Below are positions 56,013 to 64,000 of a stretch of DNA of 64,000 nucleotides, in pieces. Every line of letters starts with the position of its first letter. The stretch's first letter is position 1. The stretch comes from Deinococcus sp. QL22. GTDB taxonomy: Bacteria; Deinococcota; Deinococci; Deinococcales; Deinococcaceae. Made by a program: the position numbers and the translations under genes. The notes beneath the pieces are model-generated. The model was given only the letters and a program-made list of their open reading frames with translations. It was not told the origin of the DNA and searched no databases. Location: NCBI RefSeq assembly GCF_023370075.1, contig NZ_CP097155.1, positions 137,407-201,406 of the forward strand. Reading direction: 5' to 3'.

Positions 56013-56121
56013 GATTCTGCTGGCGAATTTAGATCAGGGTATCCAAAACAGCGTTTTTTGCGACTGGGCTGTTTGCACTTACCGATGAACTGGAAAGATT
56101 TTTGAATTCGCCAGCAGAATC
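56013..56121. repeat. 17-bp inverted repeat upstream of the resolvase gene
   Basis: GATTCTGCTGGCGAATT (56013-56029) and its exact complement AATTCGCCAGCAGAATC (56105-56121), 75 bp apart. Candidate recombination (res-like) or operator site. Confidence 0.6.
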
Positions 56122-56221
56122 GGAAGGCATACGCAACGAAAGGAAGGTCATGAGGAACACAGCCTTTTCTTGTTGCAAAACCCTATTGCTTTTATGCTTC
56201 TTTTTGCCAGAGGGTTTTGCA

Positions 56222-56794
56222 ATGACTCTTGTTGCCTATGCCCGCGTCTCCACGGATGACCAGACTACGGCCCTGCAGCTGGATGCTTTAAGGAAGGCTG
56301 GTGTGGGGCGGATCTTTGAGGAGCAGGCCAGTAGGGGCCGCTGGGATCGCCCCAAATCACACGCGATGTTGGCCTCCCTCCGCGCAGGCGATACGGTCTT
56401 GGTCTGGAAAATAGACCGCCTGAGTCGTTCTTTGTCCGATTTGGTTCGCATCATGGAGCTGATTGACCAGCGGGGCGCAGCTTTGAAGTCTCTGACCGAA
56501 CCGATCGACACAACCACCGCGGTGGGCAAAGCCCTGATGCAGATGGTTGGGGTGTTCGCGGAATTGGAGCGGGCGAACCTCAAGGAGCGCACCAACGCAG
56601 GAATTCAGGCGGCCAAGACCAACGGGGTCAAGTTCGGACGGCCCCAGAAGTTGACTGATGTACAACGGGTGGACATCGTTCGCCGGGTCAATGCCAAAGA
56701 ACTCACGGCTGCCGACGCGGCCCGCCTCTTCCAAGTCGGCCGTGCCACCATCAGTCGTCTGCTCCCCAGCGCCCGGGGCATGGGTCCAAGCTGA
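56222..56794 (+). CDS. serine recombinase (resolvase/invertase family), 190 aa
   Basis: ATG 56222 with GAGGG about 7 nt upstream. Small serine recombinase: catalytic Ser in LVAYARVSTDDQTTALQLDA, conserved Arg region VLVWKIDRLSRSLSDLV, IDTTTAVGKALMQMVGVFAE and the helix-E LERANLKERTNAG, then FGRPQKLT and a C-terminal HTH (ELTAADAARLFQVGRATISR). Length (190) and order match Tn3-type resolvases/Hin-type invertases. A perfect 17-bp inverted repeat lies 100-200 bp upstream, but no transposase or inverted terminal repeats are near, so the carrying element is incomplete or its product acts elsewhere. Confidence 0.9.
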   Translation: MTLVAYARVSTDDQTTALQLDALRKAGVGRIFEEQASRGRWDRPKSHAMLASLRAGDTVLVWKIDRLSRSLSDLVRIMELIDQRGAALKSLTEPIDTTTAVGKALMQMVGVFAELERANLKERTNAGIQAAKTNGVKFGRPQKLTDVQRVDIVRRVNAKELTAADAARLFQVGRATISRLLPSARGMGPS

Positions 56795-57079
56795 GGCGGC
56801 CTAAAGTCACGTCTTCAGTTGGGCTGAATCCGCGTATGTCAAGCGAATCTAGGTTGAAAATCCAAGGCAGCTAAGTTGGATCGTCTTTTTGAGTGGATTA
56901 GGTTGACGCCACGACAGTGCTCATGGAGATTTCTAGCAGCGACTCGAAACAGTAGGTTCAACGAGACGCAGCTCGTCTGGGTCTCCGGGAAAGCCTCATC
57001 GGTTAAACTGCTGCATTCAGGGTGCAGTCGCCGCTCCGGCACGACACACCCCTGCCCCCCCCTTTGGGAGTCCTCAGTT
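56795..57079. other. intergenic region before the CheB-CheR gene
   Basis: 285 nt; one short run of frames on both strands but nothing convincing. The ribosome site GGGAG lies at 57067-57071. Confidence 0.3.
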
Positions 57080-60037
57080 ATGCCTCAGAATCTGTCCCAC
57101 CTGAGTGGTTCGCCGCTCAACACTCCGCACCTGCCCAGCCATGAATCTCCTCTCTGCGTCGTCGGTTTAGGTGGTTCGGCAGATGGACTTGATAGCTACG
57201 AAGGCTTTTTTCTGGGGCTGGCACCGGTCAGTGGTTTGGCGTTTGTCGTGGTCGCGCCGCCTGATCCCCTGCACGGCAGTCTAATGCCGGAGACCCTACA
57301 GCGCTGCACGACCCTGCCCGTCCTCCCGATTGAGGACGGGATGGCGGCTCAGGCTGACCGGGTGTACCTGCTCCCTCCTGGATACAGCCTGACCCTCTTC
57401 GGCGGCGTTTTGCGTCTGGATGAGCCCATTCGAGCGGATGGCCGACTCGTTGACCGGTTCTTCGAATCGCTGGCCCTAGAACGCGGGGAACAAGCGGTTG
57501 GCATCTTGTTCTCTGGCCTTACGGGTGACGGCACACAGGGCGCCTTGGCCCTCAACAAACTGGGGGGGCGGGTGTTGATGGAGCTTCAGCATCCAGACAC
57601 GGCGGAGCCCCTCACCTGGCCCGCTGCCGCTCTGCAAGTGGCGGACGCGGTTCTGCCTGCCGAAGACCTGATGGTGCGCTTATTGGAGCTCACGGTCCTG
57701 ACCCGGTTGCTGGACACCGATGATTCGGGTTTAGGGACCACGCCTCTGGGCCAGATTCTGCGGTTGATGCGGGCCAAGACAGGCTACGATTTCATACGGT
57801 ACAAGCGCACGACCCTCGTGCGCCGGATCAACCGGCGGATGAAAAGTCGGGGCGTGCATGAGGTGGCGCAGTATCTCCAGCTCCTCGAGTCCTCCCCTCC
57901 TGAAGTCGAGACCCTGTTTCAGGATTTCACGATCAACGTCACTCGCTTTTTTCGGGACCCCGAAGCGTTCGAGGTGCTCAGGGATCAGCTCCGCATCCTC
58001 CTGCAGGCTCGTCCACCAGAACAAGATACGGTTCGGGTGTGGGTGGCCGCGTGCTCGACCGGGGAAGAAGCGTATTCCATCGCCATGGTCTTACACGAAC
58101 TGATGGATGAGCTGGATCAAGCACTAAAAATTCAGATGTTCGCCACCGACATCGACGCCTCCGCCTTGAGGGTGGCCCGGCAGGGGCGCTACTCCACAGA
58201 CAGCACCTCGGTGCTCTCCCCTGAGCGCCTTGAGCGTCATTTTGAGCTGAAAGATGGAAGTTATCAGGTCAGAGCGGAGGTGCGCGAGGGCATCGTATTC
58301 GCCCTGCACAGTACTTTTGGCGATCCCCCATTTACCCGGCTCGACCTGCTGTCCTGCCGCAACATGTTGATCTATGTCCAGCCCGAGTTACAGCATCAAC
58401 TGATGGGTTTGTTTGCCTACGCTCTCAAGCCCGCAGGCCTGCTGCTCTTGGGGGCCAGTGAAACGGCAGGCTCAGAACGAGATTTGTTCGTTCCTCTGAA
58501 CTCCCGCTGGAAGCTCTACAGACGAACCGAGGGGGGAGCGATCGGTCTTCCTACTCCGAATCAATCGTTTACCCCCGGCCAATTGATTACCTTTCCAGCC
58601 GTGCCCAAGGGGTCTGTGGCTCAGTCCTTCAGTGCCCGCACCACCAAGATTGCGCGCCAACTCCAGGCCGCCTTGCTGGCCGAGTTCACCCCGCCCACCG
58701 TGGTCGTCGATCGCGACGGTGAAATCGTGTTCGTCCATGGCCGCACCGCCCGTTACCTCGAACTCTCGCCCGGTCACTCGCCGAACAACGTATTTGATCT
58801 GGTGCCTGATCACCTGCGGTACCAGGTGCAATCGGCAGTGCACCAAGCCCACACCGAACGGCGCCGAGTGATCCGTCAAGGCCTCGTGCTGGAAGGAGGC
58901 ACGCATCTCTTTGATGTGGTGGTCAGGCCACTTCAGACTTCAGGCACCGGCTTGGTGATGGTGTCCTTCCAAGCTCATCTTGAAGTGCAGGGAGACGGGC
59001 CAGCCAGCCTGGGTTTGGATTCCGACGAGGCAGGACAGGTCCTCGCCCTAGAATTGGAACTGCGGGAAGGTCGCGAGGCGCTGCGGGCCACATTTGACGA
59101 AATGGCCGTCTCGATGGAAGAACTGCGGAGCAGCAACGAAGAGCTGCAAACCACCAATGAAGAACTTCAGAGCACCAATGAGGAATTGATGACCTCTAAA
59201 GAGGAGCTTCAATCCCTCAACGAAGAATTGAACACCCTCTCTAATGAACACCGAGTCATTATCGAACATCAGACACAAACCAACGACGACACCCGCAACC
59301 TGCTGGACAACGCCGGAACAGCCACGCTGTTCCTGAGCAATGATCTGCGGATCAAGCGGTTTACGCCGCTCATTGAGCCCATCGTCCATTTGACGGCCGC
59401 CGATGAGGGACGGCCCCTCACTGACTTCAACGTGAAGCTGCGCTACGACCTCTTGCTGGACGATTTGCGCCGGGTGCTCACGACCCTAGAACCGTTCGAG
59501 GCTCAGGTGCAGGTGCGCAGTGGAGAGTGGTATCTGATGCGCCTCAGTCCCTACCGTACGACGGATAACCGGATTGATGGGGTGGTGCTGACGTTTACCA
59601 ACATTGAACTGATCAAATCTCTGGAATGGCGTCTGGTCCAATCTCTGAACCATACCGAGTCTGTGCTCCATGAGATGCAGGATCCGCTGCTGGTGCTGGA
59701 TCAGCATCTCCGAGCAGTCACGGCCAGTCGCGCTTTACTGCAGTGGCTCAGTACGCCTCAGTCACCGCCGGAGGGCAAAGCTCTGCCAGGGGCAGAGGAA
59801 ATCTCCTTTGATGTCGAGGAGTTGCGCCGTCGCCTGCGGGCCGTGATCGCGACTGAAGAACCGCTCTCGAGTGTGCTCCTCGAACTCAATACGTCGCAGC
59901 AACACACGCGCAAAATTCAGGAAAAGGGCGAAGCATTCATGCAAGAAGACGCCCACCGTGAGGAGACCAGTTCTCCCCGTGTTGTAGCTCCTGATTCCGC
60001 GACGGAGCCAGCTGAAGGTACCGCTGAAGCTCTTTAG
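57080..60037 (+). CDS. CheB-CheR fusion with PAS domains, 985 aa
   Basis: ATG 57080. CheB-like region (about 25-205) with VVGLGGSADGLDSYEGFF and ILFSGLTGDGTQGALA; CheR N-terminal and methyltransferase domain (225-485) with RYKRTTLVRRINRRM, TINVTRFFRDPEAFEVLR and the SAM site VWVAACSTGEEAYSIA, plus CRNMLIYVQPELQ. Then PAS (about 540-640), a long coiled coil with EELRSSNEELQTTNEELQ repeats, and two more PAS-like segments. CheR methylates receptor glutamates. In the CheB part the usual VVVQHL is VVVAPPDPLH, so the catalytic His looks absent. First of three plus-strand genes with a HK-like protein and a CheB. Confidence 0.9.
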   Translation: MPQNLSHLSGSPLNTPHLPSHESPLCVVGLGGSADGLDSYEGFFLGLAPVSGLAFVVVAPPDPLHGSLMPETLQRCTTLPVLPIEDGMAAQADRVYLLPPGYSLTLFGGVLRLDEPIRADGRLVDRFFESLALERGEQAVGILFSGLTGDGTQGALALNKLGGRVLMELQHPDTAEPLTWPAAALQVADAVLPAEDLMVRLLELTVLTRLLDTDDSGLGTTPLGQILRLMRAKTGYDFIRYKRTTLVRRINRRMKSRGVHEVAQYLQLLESSPPEVETLFQDFTINVTRFFRDPEAFEVLRDQLRILLQARPPEQDTVRVWVAACSTGEEAYSIAMVLHELMDELDQALKIQMFATDIDASALRVARQGRYSTDSTSVLSPERLERHFELKDGSYQVRAEVREGIVFALHSTFGDPPFTRLDLLSCRNMLIYVQPELQHQLMGLFAYALKPAGLLLLGASETAGSERDLFVPLNSRWKLYRRTEGGAIGLPTPNQSFTPGQLITFPAVPKGSVAQSFSARTTKIARQLQAALLAEFTPPTVVVDRDGEIVFVHGRTARYLELSPGHSPNNVFDLVPDHLRYQVQSAVHQAHTERRRVIRQGLVLEGGTHLFDVVVRPLQTSGTGLVMVSFQAHLEVQGDGPASLGLDSDEAGQVLALELELREGREALRATFDEMAVSMEELRSSNEELQTTNEELQSTNEELMTSKEELQSLNEELNTLSNEHRVIIEHQTQTNDDTRNLLDNAGTATLFLSNDLRIKRFTPLIEPIVHLTAADEGRPLTDFNVKLRYDLLLDDLRRVLTTLEPFEAQVQVRSGEWYLMRLSPYRTTDNRIDGVVLTFTNIELIKSLEWRLVQSLNHTESVLHEMQDPLLVLDQHLRAVTASRALLQWLSTPQSPPEGKALPGAEEISFDVEELRRRLRAVIATEEPLSSVLLELNTSQQHTRKIQEKGEAFMQEDAHREETSSPRVVAPDSATEPAEGTAEAL

Positions 60038-60190
60038 GACAGTGCCACCTGAAGATCCCCGTGCTCGCTCACCGGCTCTGGGTTACCGCAGAGGAAAAAT
60101 GCCTCCAAGCGCCGACTTCCGATCCAGAGGAGAAGAGGCAGTGTTCGCAGTTGCTTTGGACTATGCTGGCCCCGCCTCTCAGGAGCATTT

Positions 60191-61432
60191 ATGACCAACT
60201 ACGAGCAACTTCGGGAGCAATTTGAAACGCAGTCCCATGACCTGCGGGTTCATCAGTCTGAACTGGAAAATCAGAACGAAGCGTTACGGCAGACCAATCT
60301 AGAACTGGAATGGACCCGTAACCGCTATGCCGATCTCTTTAAGTTTGCCCCCATTGGTTACTTGGTGTGCGGACAGGATGGGGTTATTCAGGAGATCAAC
60401 CAGACGGGCTGTACTCAATTGGGCAGTGAATGCTCTTCTCTCAGTGGGCGTCCGTTTCCGCTCTTCGTGGAAGAGGGTCAGCGTCTGCAGGTTGCCTTGT
60501 TGCTCGGTCAAGTCGTTCAGGCGGGCCCTGACCAAGAGCCACAGCGTCTTGAGATGCTGATGCTTCGCCCAGACGGCAGCCATTGGCAGGCCCAACTGGA
60601 ATGCACGCCGTTGCTTGACTCCTCAGGTTTGTCGATCCGCATCGCGCTCACCGATATTACGGCGCTGAAAACTGCCCAGCGGGAAGCGGAACAGCGTTCC
60701 ACCGAGGTCCAGCGGCTGAATGAGGAGTTGCAGACCTTTCTCCGGACGATGACGCTGGATCTCACTCAGCCTCAGCGTCAGATGGAGGGGTTTGTCAAGC
60801 TGCTCAGCAAAAGCTTGACGGCGCCGGATGCCCGCAGTGCCAAGCTGCTGGGTCACTTGCAGGAAGCGGCCGCCGATATGGGGGCCCTGACTGCCGCGCT
60901 CACCCAGTTCTTTCAGAGTACTCAGCCCAATCGTGACCCCCGTCCGCTGGATCTCAATTCATTGGTGGACGTCAGTTTTCATGAATTGGCTTCGGAGCGG
61001 CAAGACCGTCAGGTGACGTTGACCCATGATCCATTGCCTACCTTACATATGGATGCCACGAAGACGCGGTTGTTGCTGCTCAACCTCCTCTCCAACGCGC
61101 TCAAGTTCACCCGGCCACGCCCAGAAGCGCGGATTCATGTGGGGATGCAGGAGACCGCGGAACACTATTTGCTGAGTGTCCGTGACAACGGGGTGGGGTT
61201 CGATCCTGCTCAGAGCGGACGGCTGTTTGGCCTCTTTGAGCGGTTGCACAGTGAACGTGAGTTTAAGGGGCAGGGTCTGGGGTTGGCCTTGGTGCGGCGG
61301 ATTGTCCAGCAGTACGAGGGTCAAGTCTGGGGCGAGAGTACCCCCGGCGAAGGGGCCGTGTTCTGGGTGGAGTTGCCCAAGAGTGTGGTGGCTGTGCTGC
61401 CGGTTCAGGTGACCAAAGGGCAGTCGTTCTAG
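60191..61432 (+). CDS. PAS histidine-kinase-like protein lacking the acceptor His, 413 aa
   Basis: ATG 60191 with AGGAG 7 nt upstream. Coiled N-terminus (SELENQNEALRQTNLELEW), PAS (about 45-160, YADLFKFAPIGYLV), coiled linker with EEQRSTEVQRLNEELQTFL-type heptads, then where HisKA would be: FLRTMTLDLTQPQRQMEGFV. Compared with the usual S-H-D-L.(A/T)P box, Leu replaces His. The ATPase domain is intact: LLSNALKF (N-box), VRDNGVGFDPAQSG (G1), GQGLGLALVRRIV (G2). It may bind ATP and act as a non-phosphorylating partner. It sits between CheB-CheR and CheB genes. Confidence 0.85.
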   Translation: MTNYEQLREQFETQSHDLRVHQSELENQNEALRQTNLELEWTRNRYADLFKFAPIGYLVCGQDGVIQEINQTGCTQLGSECSSLSGRPFPLFVEEGQRLQVALLLGQVVQAGPDQEPQRLEMLMLRPDGSHWQAQLECTPLLDSSGLSIRIALTDITALKTAQREAEQRSTEVQRLNEELQTFLRTMTLDLTQPQRQMEGFVKLLSKSLTAPDARSAKLLGHLQEAAADMGALTAALTQFFQSTQPNRDPRPLDLNSLVDVSFHELASERQDRQVTLTHDPLPTLHMDATKTRLLLLNLLSNALKFTRPRPEARIHVGMQETAEHYLLSVRDNGVGFDPAQSGRLFGLFERLHSEREFKGQGLGLALVRRIVQQYEGQVWGESTPGEGAVFWVELPKSVVAVLPVQVTKGQSF

Positions 61433-61500
61433 GGAGCACAGCCCGTTTCGGTTCACAAACCTTGAAGGTCATGTTGAGCCGGGAGGCGCACACTACTCGT

Positions 61501-62556
61501 ATGCTCTCCCACCGCTTGATCGTGATCGGCGCGTCTGCTGGCGGAATGCAGCCCCTGCAACAGTTGGCCGCCGCCTTGCCTGCCGATCTCCCCGCAGCCG
61601 TCTGCGTCGTCATGCATATCCCTGCCTACGCGCCCAGCGCCCTGCCGGAGATTCTGATGCGCGCCGGTGCTCTGCCCGCCTCACACGCCCAGCACGGCGA
61701 GCCTATTTTGCCCGGACACCTCTACTGCGCCTCGCCCGACCACCACTTACTCGTGGAAGAAGGCCGTTTCAGCATTACCAAGGGACCCAAGGAAAACCGG
61801 GTGCGTCCGGCCATCGACACCCTCTTTCGTTCCGCAGCGTACAGCGAGGGGCCGAACGTGATCGGTGTGGTGCTCTCCGGGCTCCTAGACGACGGCACCG
61901 CCGGGCTATGGACGATCAAGCATTTCGGCGGGATCAGCGTCGTGCAAGATCCTGCGGACGCTGAATACCCTTCGATGCCTCAAAATGCGCTGACCCAAGT
62001 GGACATTGACCACGTGGTGACGGCACAGGATCTGGCTGCGTTGCTGATCCGGCTGGTGACCGAACCCGTGGGAGCGGAGGTGCAGGTGGATGAGCATTAC
62101 CGCGAGCTGGTGGCCACCGAAGTCAGCATTGCCAGTACCGCCCACGCCTTCCGCAAAGGCGTCATGAACTTTGGCAAAGTCACGCCCCAAACCTGTCCGG
62201 AATGCGGCGGCGTGCTGGTACAGATCAAGGAGGGCGGCTTTACCCGCTACCGGTGCCACACGGGGCACGCCTACAGCGGCGACACCCTGCTGGTCAGCGT
62301 CACTGAGGCCATTGAAGACCGGTTGTGGATGACGATGCGGGCACTGGAAGAAGCCAGTATGCTCTTGGAAAATACGGGCCGGGAACTGGAAGCGTCTGGG
62401 AAGACAGAATTGGCCGGAAAGTATGTGCAACAAGCCAAAATAATGGAAGACCGCACAAAGTTGATCTTTCAAAATGTGGTCAGCAACGAAGCCCTGAGCG
62501 CCGAAAAGTTTTCTCACCAGGCAAGCCTCAGCGCCCCTCCCCACAAGCCACTCTAA
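61501..62556 (+). CDS. CheB-type methylesterase with C-terminal zinc-ribbon region, about 351 aa
   Basis: ATG 61501 (an in-frame ATG at 61471 with AAGG upstream is possible). Methylesterase domain 1-195: IVIGASAGGMQPLQQL with catalytic Ser, VVMHIPAYAPSALPE with His, and GVVLSGLLDDGTAGLW with Asp, so the triad is complete. It has no response-regulator receiver domain, as in stand-alone CheB of some chemosensory systems. After about residue 220, TPQTCPECGGVLVQ and YRCHTGHAYS form a zinc ribbon, and a helical tail follows. It could supply the esterase function that the fused CheB-like region at 57080 seems to lack. Confidence 0.9.
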   Translation: MLSHRLIVIGASAGGMQPLQQLAAALPADLPAAVCVVMHIPAYAPSALPEILMRAGALPASHAQHGEPILPGHLYCASPDHHLLVEEGRFSITKGPKENRVRPAIDTLFRSAAYSEGPNVIGVVLSGLLDDGTAGLWTIKHFGGISVVQDPADAEYPSMPQNALTQVDIDHVVTAQDLAALLIRLVTEPVGAEVQVDEHYRELVATEVSIASTAHAFRKGVMNFGKVTPQTCPECGGVLVQIKEGGFTRYRCHTGHAYSGDTLLVSVTEAIEDRLWMTMRALEEASMLLENTGRELEASGKTELAGKYVQQAKIMEDRTKLIFQNVVSNEALSAEKFSHQASLSAPPHKPL

Positions 62557-62557
62557 A

Positions 62558-64000
62558 TTAACAACAACCGGAACGCAGGTAGGCTCCGACCTGGTCTGGA
62601 GGGAGCACGCCTGCAAACAGATGCCCCTGGCCTATCTCCACGCCCAGCTCGACCAAGTGGCGGCGCTGCTCTTCGGTCTCTATCCCCTCCGCCACCACCG
62701 TCATGCCCAAGGCGCGGCCCATGGAGACGATAGCCCGCACCAGTTCGAGGTTCTCGCTCAGGGTCTGGATAAAAGAGCGGTCAATTTTGAGCATTCGCAC
62801 GGGAAACCGGTGCAGGGTACTGAGCGACGAATACCCCTTCCCAAAATCGTCGACCACCAGATTCACGTCCGCCTCGCGCAGGGCCTGAATAGTCAGGGGA
62901 TCGGCCGCACTGCTGTGGGTCAACACCCGCTCGGTGATTTCCATTTGAATGTGCCACGGCCTCGGGACAGCATGGCCGATCAGGTGCGCCGTGACTTCCC
63001 CCACTTGCGCCAAATTCCCCGCCGACACGTTGACATTCATCCACAGCTTTGGGCACCGCTGAGGGTGGATGGGCCCTTCGCGTTGCCACACGATCATCTG
63101 CTGTTCGGCGGTCTCCAAGACCCACCGGTCAATCTGGCCGACCAACCCGAGTTCCTCGGCCAAGGGGATGAAAACTCCCGGCGAGAGCAGGCCACGCTGC
63201 GGATGCTGCCAGCGGACGAGGGCTTCGAGGCCCAGCAGCTGGCCGTCTTGCAGCGACACCATCGGCTGATAGTGAACGACCAGTTCATGACGTTCGAGCG
63301 CGTGTCGCAGCTCGGTTTCCAGTTTGACCCTGTCCCGAAACAGGCCGCGCAGGCCGGGTTCGAACACTTGAACTTTGGCCCCTCCACTCCGCTTGGCCTG
63401 ATAGAGCGCGAGGTCGACATCTTTGAGAATCTCTTCGGCGGTGTCATAGCCGCCCGAAACAGACAGAATTCCGGTGCTCAACCCAATGAACACGTCCTGG
63501 TGATCTACGGAGACAGGAGGCACGAGCGCCGCCTGGAGCCGGGCTGCCACGGTGAGGTGCGTTCCGCCGGGAATCAACAGGGCAAACTCATCTCCGCCAA
63601 GCCGCGCCACGTGGTCAGTCGGCCGGATCACATGGCGCAGTCGCTGAGCCAGTTCCTGAAGCACTTGGTCGCCCGCGCTGTGCCCGAGACCGTCGTTGAT
63701 GCGTTTGAACTGGTCGACGTCACAAAACAAGACCGTAAAGCCTTGTCCGGTATGGTGCAGCGCTCGCAAGGCCTCTTGCAGCGCCTCTTCAAAGGCCGCC
63801 CGGTTAGGAAGACCTGTCAGGTGATCATGCCTGGCCTGATGACTCAATTGGATCGTGAGCGCCGTGAGCTGCTGGGTTCGCGCCGCCACGCGCTCTTCCA
63901 GCGTGGCGTTCAGGGATTCGAGATGGGTCTGGGCCTGTACCAACGCGCTGACGTCGGTCAGGGTCATCAAATACCGCAACGGCTCTGGTGTGGACGCGGG
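62558..64000 (-). CDS. PAS-GGDEF-EAL protein, partial (5' end beyond right edge)
   Basis: Minus-strand open frame from the right edge to TAA 62558-62560, one base from the converging CheB stop. Readable: end of a PAS domain (RYLMTLTDVSALVQAQ), coiled linker (LEERVAARTQQLTALTIQL), GGDEF with RLGGDEFALLI and RPTD five residues before (complete I-site), then EAL with GLEALVRWQHP, MNVNVSAGNL, ITERVLTHS, VVDDFGKGYSSL, KIDRSFIQTL and VAEGIETEEQ. All catalytic residues are present in both, so it could make or degrade c-di-GMP; the output depends on the sensor. The N-terminus lies outside the window. Confidence 0.9.
   Translation of the reverse strand, partial: PASTPEPLRYLMTLTDVSALVQAQTHLESLNATLEERVAARTQQLTALTIQLSHQARHDHLTGLPNRAAFEEALQEALRALHHTGQGFTVLFCDVDQFKRINDGLGHSAGDQVLQELAQRLRHVIRPTDHVARLGGDEFALLIPGGTHLTVAARLQAALVPPVSVDHQDVFIGLSTGILSVSGGYDTAEEILKDVDLALYQAKRSGGAKVQVFEPGLRGLFRDRVKLETELRHALERHELVVHYQPMVSLQDGQLLGLEALVRWQHPQRGLLSPGVFIPLAEELGLVGQIDRWVLETAEQQMIVWQREGPIHPQRCPKLWMNVNVSAGNLAQVGEVTAHLIGHAVPRPWHIQMEITERVLTHSSAADPLTIQALREADVNLVVDDFGKGYSSLSTLHRFPVRMLKIDRSFIQTLSENLELVRAIVSMGRALGMTVVAEGIETEEQRRHLVELGVEIGQGHLFAGVLPPDQVGAYLRSGCC

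Overview
The window is GC-rich bacterial DNA that most resembles a Deinococcus chromosome or megaplasmid. This is an inference from gene content: paralogous DUF11 surface proteins, a WGxxGxxG-CTERM protein, a LOV/PAS/GAF/GGDEF/EAL/HD-GYP signalling repertoire, leaderless-looking starts, and many decayed insertion sequences. I see no tRNA, rRNA, CRISPR array or replication origin.

Layout. 1-6.7 kb: a lipoprotein cut by the left edge, then an accessory stretch with two families of tiny paralogous proteins (A: helical, W..WV..LP; B: acidic, MHPRDLT). One A-B cassette is duplicated almost intact (1848-2596 and 4354-5116). Many genes here end in the same UUCG-capped terminator hairpin, and a conserved structured RNA-like element occurs twice (5765-5926, 8147-8285). 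6.5-11.1 kb: 4-oxalocrotonate tautomerase, nitronate monooxygenase, a divergent promoter/operator driving an XRE regulator coupled to a T5orf172 (GIY-YIG-like) protein, and small unknown genes. 11.2-18 kb: an IS6-type remnant, then a LOV-PAS-PAS-PAS-GAF-HD-GYP sensor gene split by an IS630 element, then an IS6-type remnant with an IS110 element in its terminus. 18.1-32.3 kb: a five-gene minus-strand cluster of large secreted DUF11 proteins, one with a C-terminal outer-membrane-barrel-like region. 32.7-34 kb: IS5, IS701 and IS6 scraps. 34-40.8 kb: lipoprotein, carboxylesterase, META-domain protein, DUF2259 protein, alpha/beta hydrolase, MscL and a small membrane protein. 40.8-50 kb: ISAs1, IS6 and IS66 remnants, two translationally coupled c-di-GMP genes (one frameshifted), and a three-level nest: IS3 inside IS110 inside an IS6-type element. 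50-64 kb: MHYT protein, large hybrid-sensor histidine kinase, coiled-coil protein, resolvase, CheB-CheR fusion, a histidine-kinase-like protein lacking the phospho-acceptor His, a CheB methylesterase, and a GGDEF-EAL gene cut by the right edge.

Most notable: both IS110 copies sit at the same position and orientation in the terminal repeat of IS6-type elements. The IS110 left-end noncoding region contains, in the expected order, four short stretches matching left target, right target, left donor and right donor, as predicted for a bridge RNA. This gives a directly readable guide explaining why the element lands in IS6 ends. Also notable are the exact in-frame reconstruction of the LOV/HD-GYP gene across the IS630 insertion, the paralogous mini-gene cassettes, and several signalling proteins missing a key residue.
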